Shown in pieces: positions 1 to 8,796 of a stretch of DNA of 64,000 nucleotides. Source of the stretch: Demequina phytophila (GTDB lineage: Bacteria; Actinomycetota; Actinomycetes; Actinomycetales; Demequinaceae); NCBI RefSeq assembly GCF_000971135.1, contig NZ_BBLW01000003.1:62001-126000 (forward strand). The letters run 5' to 3'. The position numbers and the translations under genes are program-made. Every line of letters starts with the position of its first letter. The stretch's first letter is position 1. Below the pieces are notes generated by a model that was not told where the DNA came from, searched no databases, and saw nothing but the letters and a program-made list of their open reading frames with translations.

Positions 1-97
1 CGGCGAAGCCGTCGAAGTCGGGGTGCGCGAGCCGCTCGCCGGTGCGGGTGAGCAGGGTGATGAGGTCCTCGTCGGTGCGCGGTCCGTGTGCCTCCAT
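1..97 (-). CDS. 5' end of an unidentified protein (runs off the window)
   Basis: An ATG at 95-97 on the minus strand, preceded by a GGAAGGGAG ribosome-binding site, opens a frame that stays open to the window edge. The 32 visible residues start MEAHGPRTDEDLITLL and are too few to assign a family. The large nested palindrome at 145-181 lies just upstream, so this gene is probably controlled by a TetR-type repressor. The start is fairly secure; the function is unknown. Confidence 0.55.
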   Translation of the reverse strand, partial: MEAHGPRTDEDLITLLTRTGERLAHPDFDGFA

Positions 98-144
98 GAG
101 GGGCTCCCTTCCGTTCCACAGGCGGGTCGCGAAGCGGCCCGCCG

Positions 145-181
145 TAACCTACGCCAGCGTAGGCTACGGAACCGTAGGTTA
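145..181. promoter_or_regulatory. Nested palindromic operator upstream of the first gene
   Basis: TAACCTACG (145-153) and CGTAGGTTA (173-181) are exact inverted copies. Inside them sit two tighter palindromes: CCTACGC-CA-GCGTAGG (148-163) and CTACGG-AA-CCGTAG (164-177). Such CCTACG/CGTAGG arrays are typical of TetR-family operators. A TAGGTT -10 for the minus-strand gene falls inside the site. The rest of 98-337 holds no gene, only the cysQ leader. Confidence 0.6.
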
Positions 182-337
182 TCAACCGGACCCCCGCATC
201 GTGCCCAGGCGCGCCGCTCCGTGCCCTCACGGACCAAGAACCCACCTTTCCGGTAGGAATTCCCTCTCCGGGCGCCCCGCATGTACCGTGGGGCCGTCGC
301 GGGGTCCGCCGGGAGCCCGCCTGTCAGGAGGCATTGC

Positions 338-1105
338 ATGGGAACGCACGACGGCATCGCCGACGCGGCGCTGGGCGAGCTGCTGGCTCGGGCCGCGGGT
401 GAGGAGCTGTTGCGGGTGCGCCGCGAGTCGGGCCTCGAGGGCAAGGAGCTGGGCAACGCGGGCGACGCGGCCGCTCAGGCCGTGCTCGCCGCGCTGCTGG
501 CGGAGCACCGCCCCGACGACGCCGTGCTGTCGGAGGAGGCGAAGGACTCCGCGGCGCGCCTGAGCGCGGACCGCGTGTGGATCATCGACCCGCTCGACGG
601 CACCCGCGAGTTCTCGGAGGGTCGCGCCGACTGGGCGGTCCATGTCGCGCTGTGGGAGCAGGGCGAGCTCGTGCTCGGAGTCGTGGCGATCCCCGGCGAG
701 GACCTGGTGCTCAGCTCCGCGACCGTCGCCGCCGCGCCGGAGCCCGCCGACGGTGCGGGCCTCACGCTCGCGGTGTCGCGCTCGCGCCCGCCGGCCGTCA
801 CCGAGCCCGTGCGCGCCGCTCTCGACGCCGAGCTCACCCCCATGGGATCGGCCGGCGTGAAGATCGCCGCCGTGGTGCGCGGGCAGGTGGACGCGTACGT
901 CCACGCCGGCGGCCAGTACGAGTGGGACTCGGCCGCCCCGATCGCGATCGCGCGGGCCGCGGGCCTGCACACCTCTCGCGTCGACGGCAGCCCGCTCGTC
1001 TACAATGGCGCGGACCCATACCTGCCGGATCTGGTCGTGTGCCGTCCGGCCCTGGCGCCGCGGATCCTCGCGGCCATCTCGGACTACACCGACGGAGACC
1101 TTTAG
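338..1105 (+). CDS. cysQ: 3'(2'),5'-bisphosphate nucleotidase
   Basis: CysQ hydrolyses 3'-phosphoadenosine 5'-phosphate (PAP), the product left when PAPS donates sulfate, to AMP and phosphate; it needs Mg2+. The 255-residue protein has the inositol-monophosphatase-fold metal motifs LSEEAKD (64-70) and DPLDGTR (84-90), and the C-terminal WDSAAP motif from W196. The start is the ATG at 338, with an AGGAGG site 6 nt upstream. The stop abuts the cysD ATG with no gap, so it heads the PAPS operon. It probably relieves product inhibition by PAP of the sulfotransferases at 10133 and 20879. A TACCGT near 284 could be its -10. Confidence 0.93.
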   Translation: MGTHDGIADAALGELLARAAGEELLRVRRESGLEGKELGNAGDAAAQAVLAALLAEHRPDDAVLSEEAKDSAARLSADRVWIIDPLDGTREFSEGRADWAVHVALWEQGELVLGVVAIPGEDLVLSSATVAAAPEPADGAGLTLAVSRSRPPAVTEPVRAALDAELTPMGSAGVKIAAVVRGQVDAYVHAGGQYEWDSAAPIAIARAAGLHTSRVDGSPLVYNGADPYLPDLVVCRPALAPRILAAISDYTDGDL

Positions 1106-2008
1106 ATGACGGCTTCTACGTTCAGCCAGCTGGACGCGCTGGAGGCGGAGGCGATTCACATCGTGCGCGAGGTTGTCGCGCAGATGGAGCGTCCGGCTCT
1201 GCTGTTCTCTGGTGGCAAGGACTCGATCGTCCTGCTCCACATCGCGCTCAAGGCGTTCGCGCCGGCGCGGCTGCCGATGCCGCTCGTGCATGTCGACACG
1301 GGCCACAACTTCCCCGAGGTCATCGACTACCGCGACCGCGTGGTCGAGCAGTACGGCCTGAACCTCGTGGTGGGCTCGGTGCAGGAGGCGATCGACAAGG
1401 GCACGGTGCGTGAGGAGCCCAACGGCTCGCGCAACCGCATCCAGACGCCTGTCCTGCTGGACACCATCGAGAAGAACCGGTTCGACGCGTGCATGGGCGG
1501 CGCGCGCCGCGACGAGGAGAAGGCCCGCGCCAAGGAGCGCGTGTTCTCCTTCCGTGACGAGTTCGGCCAGTGGGACCCGCGCAACCAGCGTCCCGAGCTG
1601 TGGAGCCTGTACAACGGCCGCGTCCACATGGGCGAGTCGATCCGGGTGTTCCCGCTGTCGAACTGGACCGAGCTGGACATCTGGGACTACATCAACTCCC
1701 GCGGCATCGAGGTGCCGTCGATCTACATGGCGCACGAGCGTGACGTGTTCCACCGTGACGGCATGTGGATGGCCGCGAACGAGTTCTGCGCCCCGCGTGA
1801 GGGCGAGATGATCGAGCGTCGCACCGTGCGTTACCGCACCGTGGGCGACGCGACGCTGACGGCCGCGGTGCTGTCCGATGCGGACACGATCGACAAGATC
1901 ATCGCCGAGACGGCGGCCACGCGACTGACCGAGCGCGGTGCCACGCGCGGCGACGACCGAGTGTCGGAGGCCGCGATGGAGGACCGCAAGAAGGAAGGGT
2001 ACTTCTGA
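1106..2008 (+). CDS. cysD: Sulfate adenylyltransferase subunit 2
   Basis: This is the catalytic, PP-loop subunit of the bacterial CysDN ATP sulfurylase, which makes adenylyl sulfate (APS) from ATP and sulfate. The 300-residue length is normal for the family. SGGKDS at 35-40 is the PP-loop, followed by HVDTGHNFPE and the conserved C-terminal RTVRYRTVGD and MEDRKKEGYF. Its ATG directly follows the cysQ stop and its TGA overlaps the cysN ATG, so translation is probably coupled. The partner subunit is CysN. Confidence 0.96.
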   Translation: MTASTFSQLDALEAEAIHIVREVVAQMERPALLFSGGKDSIVLLHIALKAFAPARLPMPLVHVDTGHNFPEVIDYRDRVVEQYGLNLVVGSVQEAIDKGTVREEPNGSRNRIQTPVLLDTIEKNRFDACMGGARRDEEKARAKERVFSFRDEFGQWDPRNQRPELWSLYNGRVHMGESIRVFPLSNWTELDIWDYINSRGIEVPSIYMAHERDVFHRDGMWMAANEFCAPREGEMIERRTVRYRTVGDATLTAAVLSDADTIDKIIAETAATRLTERGATRGDDRVSEAAMEDRKKEGYF

Positions 2009-3255
2009 TGGATCTTCTCCGTTTCGCGACCGCGGGTTCGGTCGACGACGGCAAGTCCACCCTCATCGGCCGTCTGCTGTACGACAGCAAGTCGATCTTC
2101 GAGGACCAGCTCGACGCGGTCGAGATGGCGTCGAAGGCGCGTGGCACCGAGTACACGGACCTGGCGCTGCTGACCGATGGTCTGCGTGCCGAGCGTGAGC
2201 AGGGCATCACCATCGACGTGGCGTACCGCTACTTCGCGACCCCGAAGCGCAAGTTCATCATCGCGGACACGCCCGGCCACCAGCAGTACACGCGCAACAT
2301 GGTCACCGGTGCCTCCACCGCCGACCTCGCGATCATCCTGGTCGACGCGCGCAAGGGCATGACGGAGCAGTCGCGTCGCCACGCGACCCTGTCGTCGCTG
2401 CTGCGCGTGCCCCACGTGGTCCTCGCGGTCAACAAGATGGACCTGGTGGGCTGGTCCGAGGAGCGGTTCAACGAGATCTACGAGGAGTTCACCGAGTTCT
2501 CCGCGAAGCTCGACGTGCCCGACCTCACCGCGATCCCGATGTCGGCCCTGCTGGGTGACAACGTGGTCGACCGGTCCGTGAACATGCCCTGGTACGGCGG
2601 TGCGTCGCTGATGCACCACCTCGAGCACGTGCACATCGCGTCGGACCGCAACCTGCAGGACGTGCGCTTCCCCGTGCAGTACGTGATCCGTCCCATGCGC
2701 AACGAGGTCCACGACTACCGCGGCTTCGCCGGCCAGGTCGCGTCGGGCACCATCCGTGTGGGCGACGAGGTCATGGCGCTGCCGTCGGGCATGACGTCCA
2801 AGGTCGCCGCGATCGACGGCCCCAACGGGCCGCTCGAGGTCGCCCAGCCGCCCATGTCCGTCACGCTGCGCCTCGAGGACGAGATCGACGTGTCCCGTGG
2901 TGACGTGATCTGCCGCACCGGCAACCACCCCGAGCCCACCCAGGACCTCGACGCCACCATCTGCTGGATGGACGCCGACGCCCTGACCGTGGGACGCAAG
3001 CTCGGCATCCTCCACACCACCCGCATGGCGCGGGCCATGGTCAAGGACATCGCCTACGAGCTCGACGTCAACACGCTGCACCGCAACACCGACGCCACGG
3101 AGCTGAACCTCAACTCCATCGGCCGTGTCCAGCTGCGCGTCACGTCGCCCCTGCTCGTCGACGACTACGCCGACAACCGCACCACCGGCTCGTTCATCCT
3201 GATCGACGAGGCGACCAACCGCACCGTCGGCGCGGGCGTGGTGCGCGAACACTAG
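2008..3255 (+). CDS. cysN: Sulfate adenylyltransferase subunit 1 (GTPase)
   Basis: CysN is the EF-Tu-like GTPase subunit that couples GTP hydrolysis to APS formation by CysD. GSVDDGKST (10-18) is the P-loop, DTPGH (87-91) is G3 and NKMD (142-145) is G4. EF-Tu domain II and III-like regions follow. At 415 residues it is a stand-alone CysN. It is not the CysNC fusion known from mycobacteria; the APS kinase is encoded separately at 4267. Start and stop overlap or abut neighbours (TGATG with cysD, 2-nt gap to the transporter). Confidence 0.96.
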   Translation: MDLLRFATAGSVDDGKSTLIGRLLYDSKSIFEDQLDAVEMASKARGTEYTDLALLTDGLRAEREQGITIDVAYRYFATPKRKFIIADTPGHQQYTRNMVTGASTADLAIILVDARKGMTEQSRRHATLSSLLRVPHVVLAVNKMDLVGWSEERFNEIYEEFTEFSAKLDVPDLTAIPMSALLGDNVVDRSVNMPWYGGASLMHHLEHVHIASDRNLQDVRFPVQYVIRPMRNEVHDYRGFAGQVASGTIRVGDEVMALPSGMTSKVAAIDGPNGPLEVAQPPMSVTLRLEDEIDVSRGDVICRTGNHPEPTQDLDATICWMDADALTVGRKLGILHTTRMARAMVKDIAYELDVNTLHRNTDATELNLNSIGRVQLRVTSPLLVDDYADNRTTGSFILIDEATNRTVGAGVVREH

Positions 3256-3257
3256 AC

Positions 3258-4265
3258 ATGGACGTAGGACTCATCGCGGCCGCCGCCTGCATCGGCGTGG
3301 TGGTCGGCCTCACCGGCATGGGCGGTGGCGCCCTCATGACGCCCACCCTCGTGCTGTTCTTCGGCATCCCCGCCCCCGTCGCGGTGTCCTCGGACATCGT
3401 CGCGGCGGCCGCGATGAAGCCCTTCGGCTCCTGGGTCCACATCCGCAACAAGACCGTCAACTGGCAGCTCGTCAGGCTGCTCATGTACGGCTCCGTGCCC
3501 GCCGCGTTCGCCGGCGTGCTCCTCCAGCACGCCATCGGCGACGTCGACACCATCGAGACGTTCACCAAGAAGGCCCTCGGCGTCGCCCTCATCATCGCCT
3601 CGGCCGGCCTGCTGCTGCGCGCCTACCTGCGCCTACGCGAACGCGCCCGCTCCCGCGACGGCTCCGCACCGCCGCTGCCCAAGGAACGCCCCGTCGTCGT
3701 CCCCCGCCCCATCCCGACCATCATCGTCGGCATCATCGGCGGCGTGATGGTCGGCCTCACGTCGGTCGGGTCGGGCTCCCTCATCATCATCGCGCTCATG
3801 GCGCTCTACCCGGCCCTCAAGGCCTCCCAGCTGGTCGGCACCGACCTGGTCCAGGCCGTGCCCCTGGTGGTCTCGGCCGCGATCGCGCACCTCATGTTCG
3901 GCGAGGTCGACTGGTCCGTCACCATCCCCGTCATCATCGGCTCCATCCCCGGCACCTACCTCGGCGCCCACCTGTCCAGCCGCGTCTCGGGCGGACTGGT
4001 CCGCCGCGCCCTGGCCATGGTGCTGCTCATCTCGGGCCTGAAGATGCTCGGCGTGTCGAACCAGCTCACCCTCGCCGCGCTCGGCGCCGCCCTCATCGGC
4101 GGCACCCTCGCCTGGGGCCTCATCCGCCACCAGCTCGGCTTCCGCTTCTTCATCTGGCAGGACAAGCGCGCGCAAGCCGCCGCCACCGCCGCGAAGACCA
4201 CCACCCCACCCCCGGTCACGGCGACGAAGCCCGACCCGGCCACCACCGACCTCAAGGAGCACTAG
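3258..4265 (+). CDS. TauE/SafE (TSUP) family anion transporter
   Basis: A 335-residue polytopic membrane protein with the TSUP glycine-rich repeats GLTGMGGGALMTP (near 15) and GLTSVGSGSLI (near 170), the internal duplication typical of the family. TSUP members move sulfite, sulfoacetate or other sulfur anions. Between cysN and cysC a role in sulfate or sulfite movement is likely, but direction and substrate cannot be read from sequence. The C-terminal tail is Ala/Thr/Pro-rich and cytoplasmic-looking. It starts 2 nt after cysN and ends 1 nt before the cysC GTG. Confidence 0.88.
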   Translation: MDVGLIAAAACIGVVVGLTGMGGGALMTPTLVLFFGIPAPVAVSSDIVAAAAMKPFGSWVHIRNKTVNWQLVRLLMYGSVPAAFAGVLLQHAIGDVDTIETFTKKALGVALIIASAGLLLRAYLRLRERARSRDGSAPPLPKERPVVVPRPIPTIIVGIIGGVMVGLTSVGSGSLIIIALMALYPALKASQLVGTDLVQAVPLVVSAAIAHLMFGEVDWSVTIPVIIGSIPGTYLGAHLSSRVSGGLVRRALAMVLLISGLKMLGVSNQLTLAALGAALIGGTLAWGLIRHQLGFRFFIWQDKRAQAAATAAKTTTPPPVTATKPDPATTDLKEH

Positions 4266-4266
4266 C

Positions 4267-5379
4267 GTGCAGCTGCGCCTCACCCCCCTCCAGCTCAACG
4301 AGCTCGAGCTGCTGCGTTCCGGCGCATACGGGTCCGAGCTGCGCTACCAGCTGCCCAGCCGCGACACCCACGCCGCGACCCTCCTCATCGCCGACATCGC
4401 GGTACCCGCGTCGATCGAGCTCCTCGACACCGAGGCCACCCCCGTCGCCCGCGTCGACCTCACCGGGTCCACCACCACCGAGTCCGGCACCTGGATCGCC
4501 GGCGACGTCACGATGCTGCGCGAACCCGCATCCGTGCCCTTCGCGGAGATCCGTCCCCGCGCGGCCCTGCCCATGCTCGACCACGCCACCCTCGCGCTCG
4601 GCAACGACATCGCCGACCGCGACGACGACCTCATCCTGGTCGACCACGGCGACGCCGACGCCCTCACCCGCGCCGTCAGCGCGGCACGCCGCACGGGCCG
4701 CGAGGTCCGCGTGCTGCCCCGCCCCGCCGCCGCGCACCTCGACAACGACGCGACCGACGAGCTCCTCACCCACCTCGCCGAGGTCGTGTTCGCCTCCACC
4801 GTCGCCACCCGCCGCCGCACCGGCCGCTCGCGCGGCACCGGCATGGTCATCCTGCTGTCGGGCCTGTCCGGCTCCGGCAAGTCCACCATCGCCCGCCAGC
4901 TCACCCGCCGCCTGCGCGCCGAGAGCCACCAGCGCGTGACCCTCCTCGACGGCGACGAGGTCCGCGCCATGCTCTCCTCCGGCCTGGGCTTCTCGCGCGC
5001 CGACCGCGAGCTCAACGTCCGCCGTATCGGCTGGGTCGCCTCCCAGCTCGCCGCGCACGGCGGCATCGCCGTGTGCGCCCCCATCGCCCCCTACGCCAGC
5101 ATGCGCGCCGAGATGCGCGCCATGGCCGAGGAGCACGGACGGTTCGTCCTCGTCCACGTCGCCACGCCCCTCGAGGTCTGCGAGGCACGCGACCGCAAGG
5201 GCCTCTACGCCAAGGCCCGCGCCGGCGAGATCAAGGAGTTCACGGGCATCTCGGACCCCTACGAGACCCCCCACGACGCCGACATCGTGGTCGCCCAGGA
5301 CGGCACCGAGACCGTCGAGGAGGCCGCCGAGGCCATCCTCAACGCCGTCATCGCGCCCGAGTCCAGCTACATGATCTGA
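4267..5379 (+). CDS. cysC: Adenylyl-sulfate kinase with a relic ATP-sulfurylase-like N-terminus
   Basis: The C-terminal half is APS kinase, which phosphorylates APS to PAPS: P-loop GLSGSGKST at 199-207, LDGDEVR, the APS-binding region with NVRRIGWVA, and KGLYAKARAGEIKEFTGI. Family members are usually near 200 residues; this one has 370. The first ~115 residues (LTPLQLNELELLRSGAY, then IELLDTEATPVARV) resemble the PUA-like N-terminal domain of single-chain ATP sulfurylases, without a catalytic sulfurylase domain; I infer a relic or regulatory module. The start is GTG. It closes the PAPS operon; no cysH or sulfite reductase follows. Confidence 0.9.
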   Translation: MQLRLTPLQLNELELLRSGAYGSELRYQLPSRDTHAATLLIADIAVPASIELLDTEATPVARVDLTGSTTTESGTWIAGDVTMLREPASVPFAEIRPRAALPMLDHATLALGNDIADRDDDLILVDHGDADALTRAVSAARRTGREVRVLPRPAAAHLDNDATDELLTHLAEVVFASTVATRRRTGRSRGTGMVILLSGLSGSGKSTIARQLTRRLRAESHQRVTLLDGDEVRAMLSSGLGFSRADRELNVRRIGWVASQLAAHGGIAVCAPIAPYASMRAEMRAMAEEHGRFVLVHVATPLEVCEARDRKGLYAKARAGEIKEFTGISDPYETPHDADIVVAQDGTETVEEAAEAILNAVIAPESSYMI

Positions 5380-5381
5380 CC

Positions 5382-5401
5382 GGCGCGCGCCTCAGCGCGC
5401 C
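5382..5401. terminator. Hairpin at the cysC / acyltransferase convergent junction
   Basis: GGCGCGC and GCGCGCC form a perfect 7-bp stem around a 6-nt loop, overlapping the last codons of the minus-strand acyltransferase. There is no T-tract. Its position between two converging genes supports a shared terminator, but in such GC-rich DNA the hairpin could be chance. Confidence 0.4.
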
Positions 5402-7593
5402 TCGAAGGCCGGCATGGCCCGCTCGACCTGAGGGACCGCGCTGTTCACCCACGTGCGGGTGAGGTGGCCCTGGTCGGCGTAGACGAGCACGTTGCCCACC
5501 ACCGGCACGCAGGTGTCGGCGTCGCAGTAGAGGTCGGTGAGGTCGATCACCGTCGCCCGATCGCCGGCCTCGGCCGCCGTCGCCAGGGCGTCGTCCTCGA
5601 CCGACACGTCGCGCGCCGTCCCGCACGCCCGTCCCGCCGCCTCGGCCGTCCGGGTCTCGAGCTCGCGCTCCACGCACTCGACGTTGTCCTCGCGCGGACG
5701 CGGCGAGTCCCGCATCACGTAGACGTCCGTGACGTGGCTCGGCAGCCCCTCGATCGCGGTCGTGTGGGCATCGACCGCGAAGTCCCACTGGTCCACGCCC
5801 GCGGGCGTCGCGAAGCGGGTCTTCGCGAGCGCCGCCATCACGACCATGGTGACGTCCTCGCGCTTCTCGAGCTCCGCGCTCACGCGCTCGTTGAACGTCG
5901 CGCACGTGGTGATGAAGCGCTCCTCGAGGTTGCGGTCCTCCGCGACGAAGGGGCACGAGGCGCGCGCCATGACGATGCCGTGCCAACCGTGGCGCTCGGC
6001 CAGCACCTCGAGCGCGGGGAGCCAGTGGTAGGCGTGCGAGTCGCCGATGAGGGCGACCGTCCGCGTCGACTCGTCCCGGGGGACGCCGAACTCGCACAGG
6101 TCGAAGTCGGGGCTGCCCTTCATGCCCAGGCAGTCCTCGGGGGAGTCCTCCTTGGCGGCGGCCGGCAGCGGCACCACCTGGTCCTTCGGCAGCGTGGGCG
6201 CGCAGGCCCCCTCGGGGTCCACGGTCGCGGCCCCCAGGCAGAGCGGCTCCTCCACGGGGTCCTCCGCCGCCGCGTCCCCGCCGGCTCCCGCATCGTCCTC
6301 GGAGGATCCCTCGGCGACCACGGCATCGTCCCCCGCGCTCGCCGCCGCCGCCGCGAGGCGCTCGGACTCCGCGAGGCTGGCGGCGACGTCGCGCTCGACC
6401 GTGACCACCATCCAGGTCGCCACGCCGATGACGAGCGCCATGCCGGCGACGACCGCGACGAAGGTGCGCCGCGCCGGCGCCGCCACCAGGGAGGGCATGC
6501 GCCGCACGGGTCCCTCGACCCAGCGCCACGTCAGGTAGGACGCGCCCGCGACACCCGCGAGCAGCACGATCTTGTCGAGCGCGAGCATCTCGCGCGCGAT
6601 CGCGTACGGCACGATCACGATCGCGACCCAATGCCACAGGTAGATCGAGTAGGACAGCTCGCCGGTGGCACGCACGGCTCCGATGCGCCACAGGCGCCTC
6701 GGCGTGCCCCGCACCGCGTCGCCGTCCGCCCACAGGACGAGCGCCGTGCCCAGGACCGGCACCAGCGCCCAGCTCCCCGGGAACGGCGTGGCCCCATCGA
6801 ACGTGATCGCGGCGGCGAGGATCGCGGCGAGGCCCACCCATGCCGCGACGGCCCGCGCCCAGCCGGGCGCCCGCGCCGCGGAGACGAACGCGAGGAGCGC
6901 CCCCACGCCGAACTCCCACGCGCGCGTCGGGGTGATGAAGTACGCCTGCGAGGGGCTGGCCGCCGTCCATGCCACCGAGGCCGCGAACGATGCCGCGGTG
7001 ACGGCGAGCATCGCGGTCGCGATCGCCCGGCGCGGGCCGAACGTGCCGCGGCCCACGCGGGCCACGACCACGGCGGCCACCACGATCAGCGGCCACACCA
7101 GATAGAACTGCTCCTCGGCGGCCAGCGACCAGTAGTGCTGGACGGGCGACGGTGCGTCGTCCGCGGCGAGGTAGTCGACCGCCTTCGACGCGAGGACCCA
7201 GTTCTCGACGTAGGCCGCGGAGGCGGTCACCTCGCGCGTGAACGGCTCCCACAGCGCACGGGGGACCCAGACCCACACCGCGGCGAGGGTCGCCCCGAGG
7301 ACCAGAAGGGACGCGGGGAGCAGGCGCCGGGCGCGACGCGCCCAGAAGGCCCCCAGGCGCACGGTGCCGGTCTCCTGCGCCTCGCGCACCAGGTGCGACG
7401 TGATGAGGAAGCCCGAGATGACGAAGAACACGTCGACGCCGACGTAACCGCCCGTCAGGCGCCACGGCCACAGGTGGTAGACCACCACCAGCACCACGGC
7501 GAGCGCGCGCAGGCCCTGGATGTCGAGCCGCAGCGCCGAGCGCGCGCGGGTGCGCGCGGCGCTGTGGCGGGGACGGGCCGGGGAGAGCGTCAT
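5392..7593 (-). CDS. OafA/YrhL-type acyltransferase with C-terminal SGNH domain
   Basis: The N-terminal ~350 residues are an acyltransferase-3 membrane domain: LDIQGLRALAVVLVVVYH with the catalytic His, then GGYVGVDVFFVISGFLI and about ten membrane segments. After an acidic, Ala-rich linker comes an SGNH hydrolase-like domain with GDSHAYH (Ser519) and a late ADQGHLT carrying the Asp/His pair. This layout is that of O-acetyltransferases acting on cell-surface glycans on the outer face of the membrane. The start is set at ATG 7591-7593; the longer frame upstream is not hydrophobic. It converges on cysC. Beside a capsule locus it probably O-acylates that polymer or peptidoglycan. Confidence 0.88.
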   Translation of the reverse strand: MTLSPARPRHSAARTRARSALRLDIQGLRALAVVLVVVYHLWPWRLTGGYVGVDVFFVISGFLITSHLVREAQETGTVRLGAFWARRARRLLPASLLVLGATLAAVWVWVPRALWEPFTREVTASAAYVENWVLASKAVDYLAADDAPSPVQHYWSLAAEEQFYLVWPLIVVAAVVVARVGRGTFGPRRAIATAMLAVTAASFAASVAWTAASPSQAYFITPTRAWEFGVGALLAFVSAARAPGWARAVAAWVGLAAILAAAITFDGATPFPGSWALVPVLGTALVLWADGDAVRGTPRRLWRIGAVRATGELSYSIYLWHWVAIVIVPYAIAREMLALDKIVLLAGVAGASYLTWRWVEGPVRRMPSLVAAPARRTFVAVVAGMALVIGVATWMVVTVERDVAASLAESERLAAAAASAGDDAVVAEGSSEDDAGAGGDAAAEDPVEEPLCLGAATVDPEGACAPTLPKDQVVPLPAAAKEDSPEDCLGMKGSPDFDLCEFGVPRDESTRTVALIGDSHAYHWLPALEVLAERHGWHGIVMARASCPFVAEDRNLEERFITTCATFNERVSAELEKREDVTMVVMAALAKTRFATPAGVDQWDFAVDAHTTAIEGLPSHVTDVYVMRDSPRPREDNVECVERELETRTAEAAGRACGTARDVSVEDDALATAAEAGDRATVIDLTDLYCDADTCVPVVGNVLVYADQGHLTRTWVNSAVPQVERAMPAFEAR

Positions 7594-7797
7594 CACCACA
7601 GGGTAGGCGGTGACCTCGGGAGCCCCTTCCTTATGCGTGGCTTGTACGGGCCGTGAGTTATGGTGGGGGCAACCCGCCCGCATGACCTGCGGGACTTTCC
7701 TTGCGCCCAGATGCACCGGGTGCCTCTGGGCGTCCCAGGCGCTCGCGGCCGCGGGCGACGGGGATCACGCCTCGACGTCCACCCCACAGGAGGGCAC

Positions 7798-8796
7798 ATG
7801 CCGTTCGACCGGTCCGTATCGGTCATCATCCCCGTCCACAACGGCGCCGACTTCATCGGCACGGCGCTGCAGTCGCTCGAACGTCAGGTCTCCGACCCGG
7901 CGCGCATGCAGGTCGTCATCATCGACGACGGCTCGACGGACGGCACCGGGGACATCGCGCGCGAGTTCGGCGACCGCCTGGGCGAGATGGTGATCCTGCG
8001 CAACGAGAGCCCGCAGAGCGTCGGCACCGCGCGCGTGCAGGGCCTCAAGGCCGCGGACCGCGAGTACATCGCCTTCCTCGACGCGGACGACTGGATGGCG
8101 CCCGGCCGGCTCGACCACCTCATGACGCGCTGCGACGAGCTGGGCGTCGACTTCCTGCGCACCGATCACGTGCGCGCGTTCGAGACGGGTCAGCCCCGCG
8201 AGATCCACCGCGCGCCCGAGGGCCGCCGCGACGTGCCCATCGCCGCGCGCGACGCCATCCTCCCCACCAACCACGCGTCCCTCATCGACTACCCGTTCCC
8301 GTGGGCGGGGATCTTCCACCGCCGCCTGGTCGACGACGGCCGCCTCGCGTACGACGAGGGGCTGCACAGCTTCGAGGACCGCGTCGCGATCTGGCGCCTC
8401 TCGCTCACGGACGCGACCGTCGCCGTGGTCGACGCCCCCTGGATCGTCTACCGCCGTGACGTCGGCACCTCGCTCACGCAGGTGTTCGACAAGCGCCAGC
8501 TCGCGTTCATCGACGGCTTCGCGCTCGTGCGCGACCTGGTGATGGCGCGCGACGAGGACCGGGTGTTCGAGGCCAAGGTCATCCGTCAGTTCCTCGCGAT
8601 CGCGGCCCACCATGTCGCACGCGACCGGGGCATGAGCCACGCCGATCGCAAGCTGCTGCGCGCGGCCATCCGCGAGTTCGCCACCACGCTCGATCACGAG
8701 CCGCTCGCGAAGGAATGGGAGGCGATCGGGATGGCGCGTCGCTCGCAGCTCGGCCCCGCCATCCTCCCCGTGCTCAAGGAGAAGGCCTCCGCATGA
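7798..8796 (+). CDS. Glycosyltransferase family 2
   Basis: A 332-residue GT-A glycosyltransferase: SVSVIIPVHNGADF near the N-terminus, DDG at 43-45 for the nucleotide sugar, and the DADD metal-binding motif at 95-98. The C-terminal half has a WRL segment and no clear membrane span, so it is likely a cytosolic inverting enzyme. ATG 7798 has an AGGAGG-type site just upstream. Its TGA overlaps the next start (ATGA), so it is co-translated with the polysialyltransferase-family gene. Donor and acceptor are unknown. Positions 7594-7797 upstream hold the divergent leader region, with a possible TATGGT -10 at 7659. Confidence 0.88.
   Translation: MPFDRSVSVIIPVHNGADFIGTALQSLERQVSDPARMQVVIIDDGSTDGTGDIAREFGDRLGEMVILRNESPQSVGTARVQGLKAADREYIAFLDADDWMAPGRLDHLMTRCDELGVDFLRTDHVRAFETGQPREIHRAPEGRRDVPIAARDAILPTNHASLIDYPFPWAGIFHRRLVDDGRLAYDEGLHSFEDRVAIWRLSLTDATVAVVDAPWIVYRRDVGTSLTQVFDKRQLAFIDGFALVRDLVMARDEDRVFEAKVIRQFLAIAAHHVARDRGMSHADRKLLRAAIREFATTLDHEPLAKEWEAIGMARRSQLGPAILPVLKEKASA

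Noticed and set aside
1831..3252. Long minus-strand frame opposite cysN, and similar long frames opposite other genes
   Set aside because: These mirror frames are rich in His, Arg, Gly and Asp and lack any domain pattern, as expected for antisense of GC-rich coding DNA; the plus-strand genes have clear motifs.
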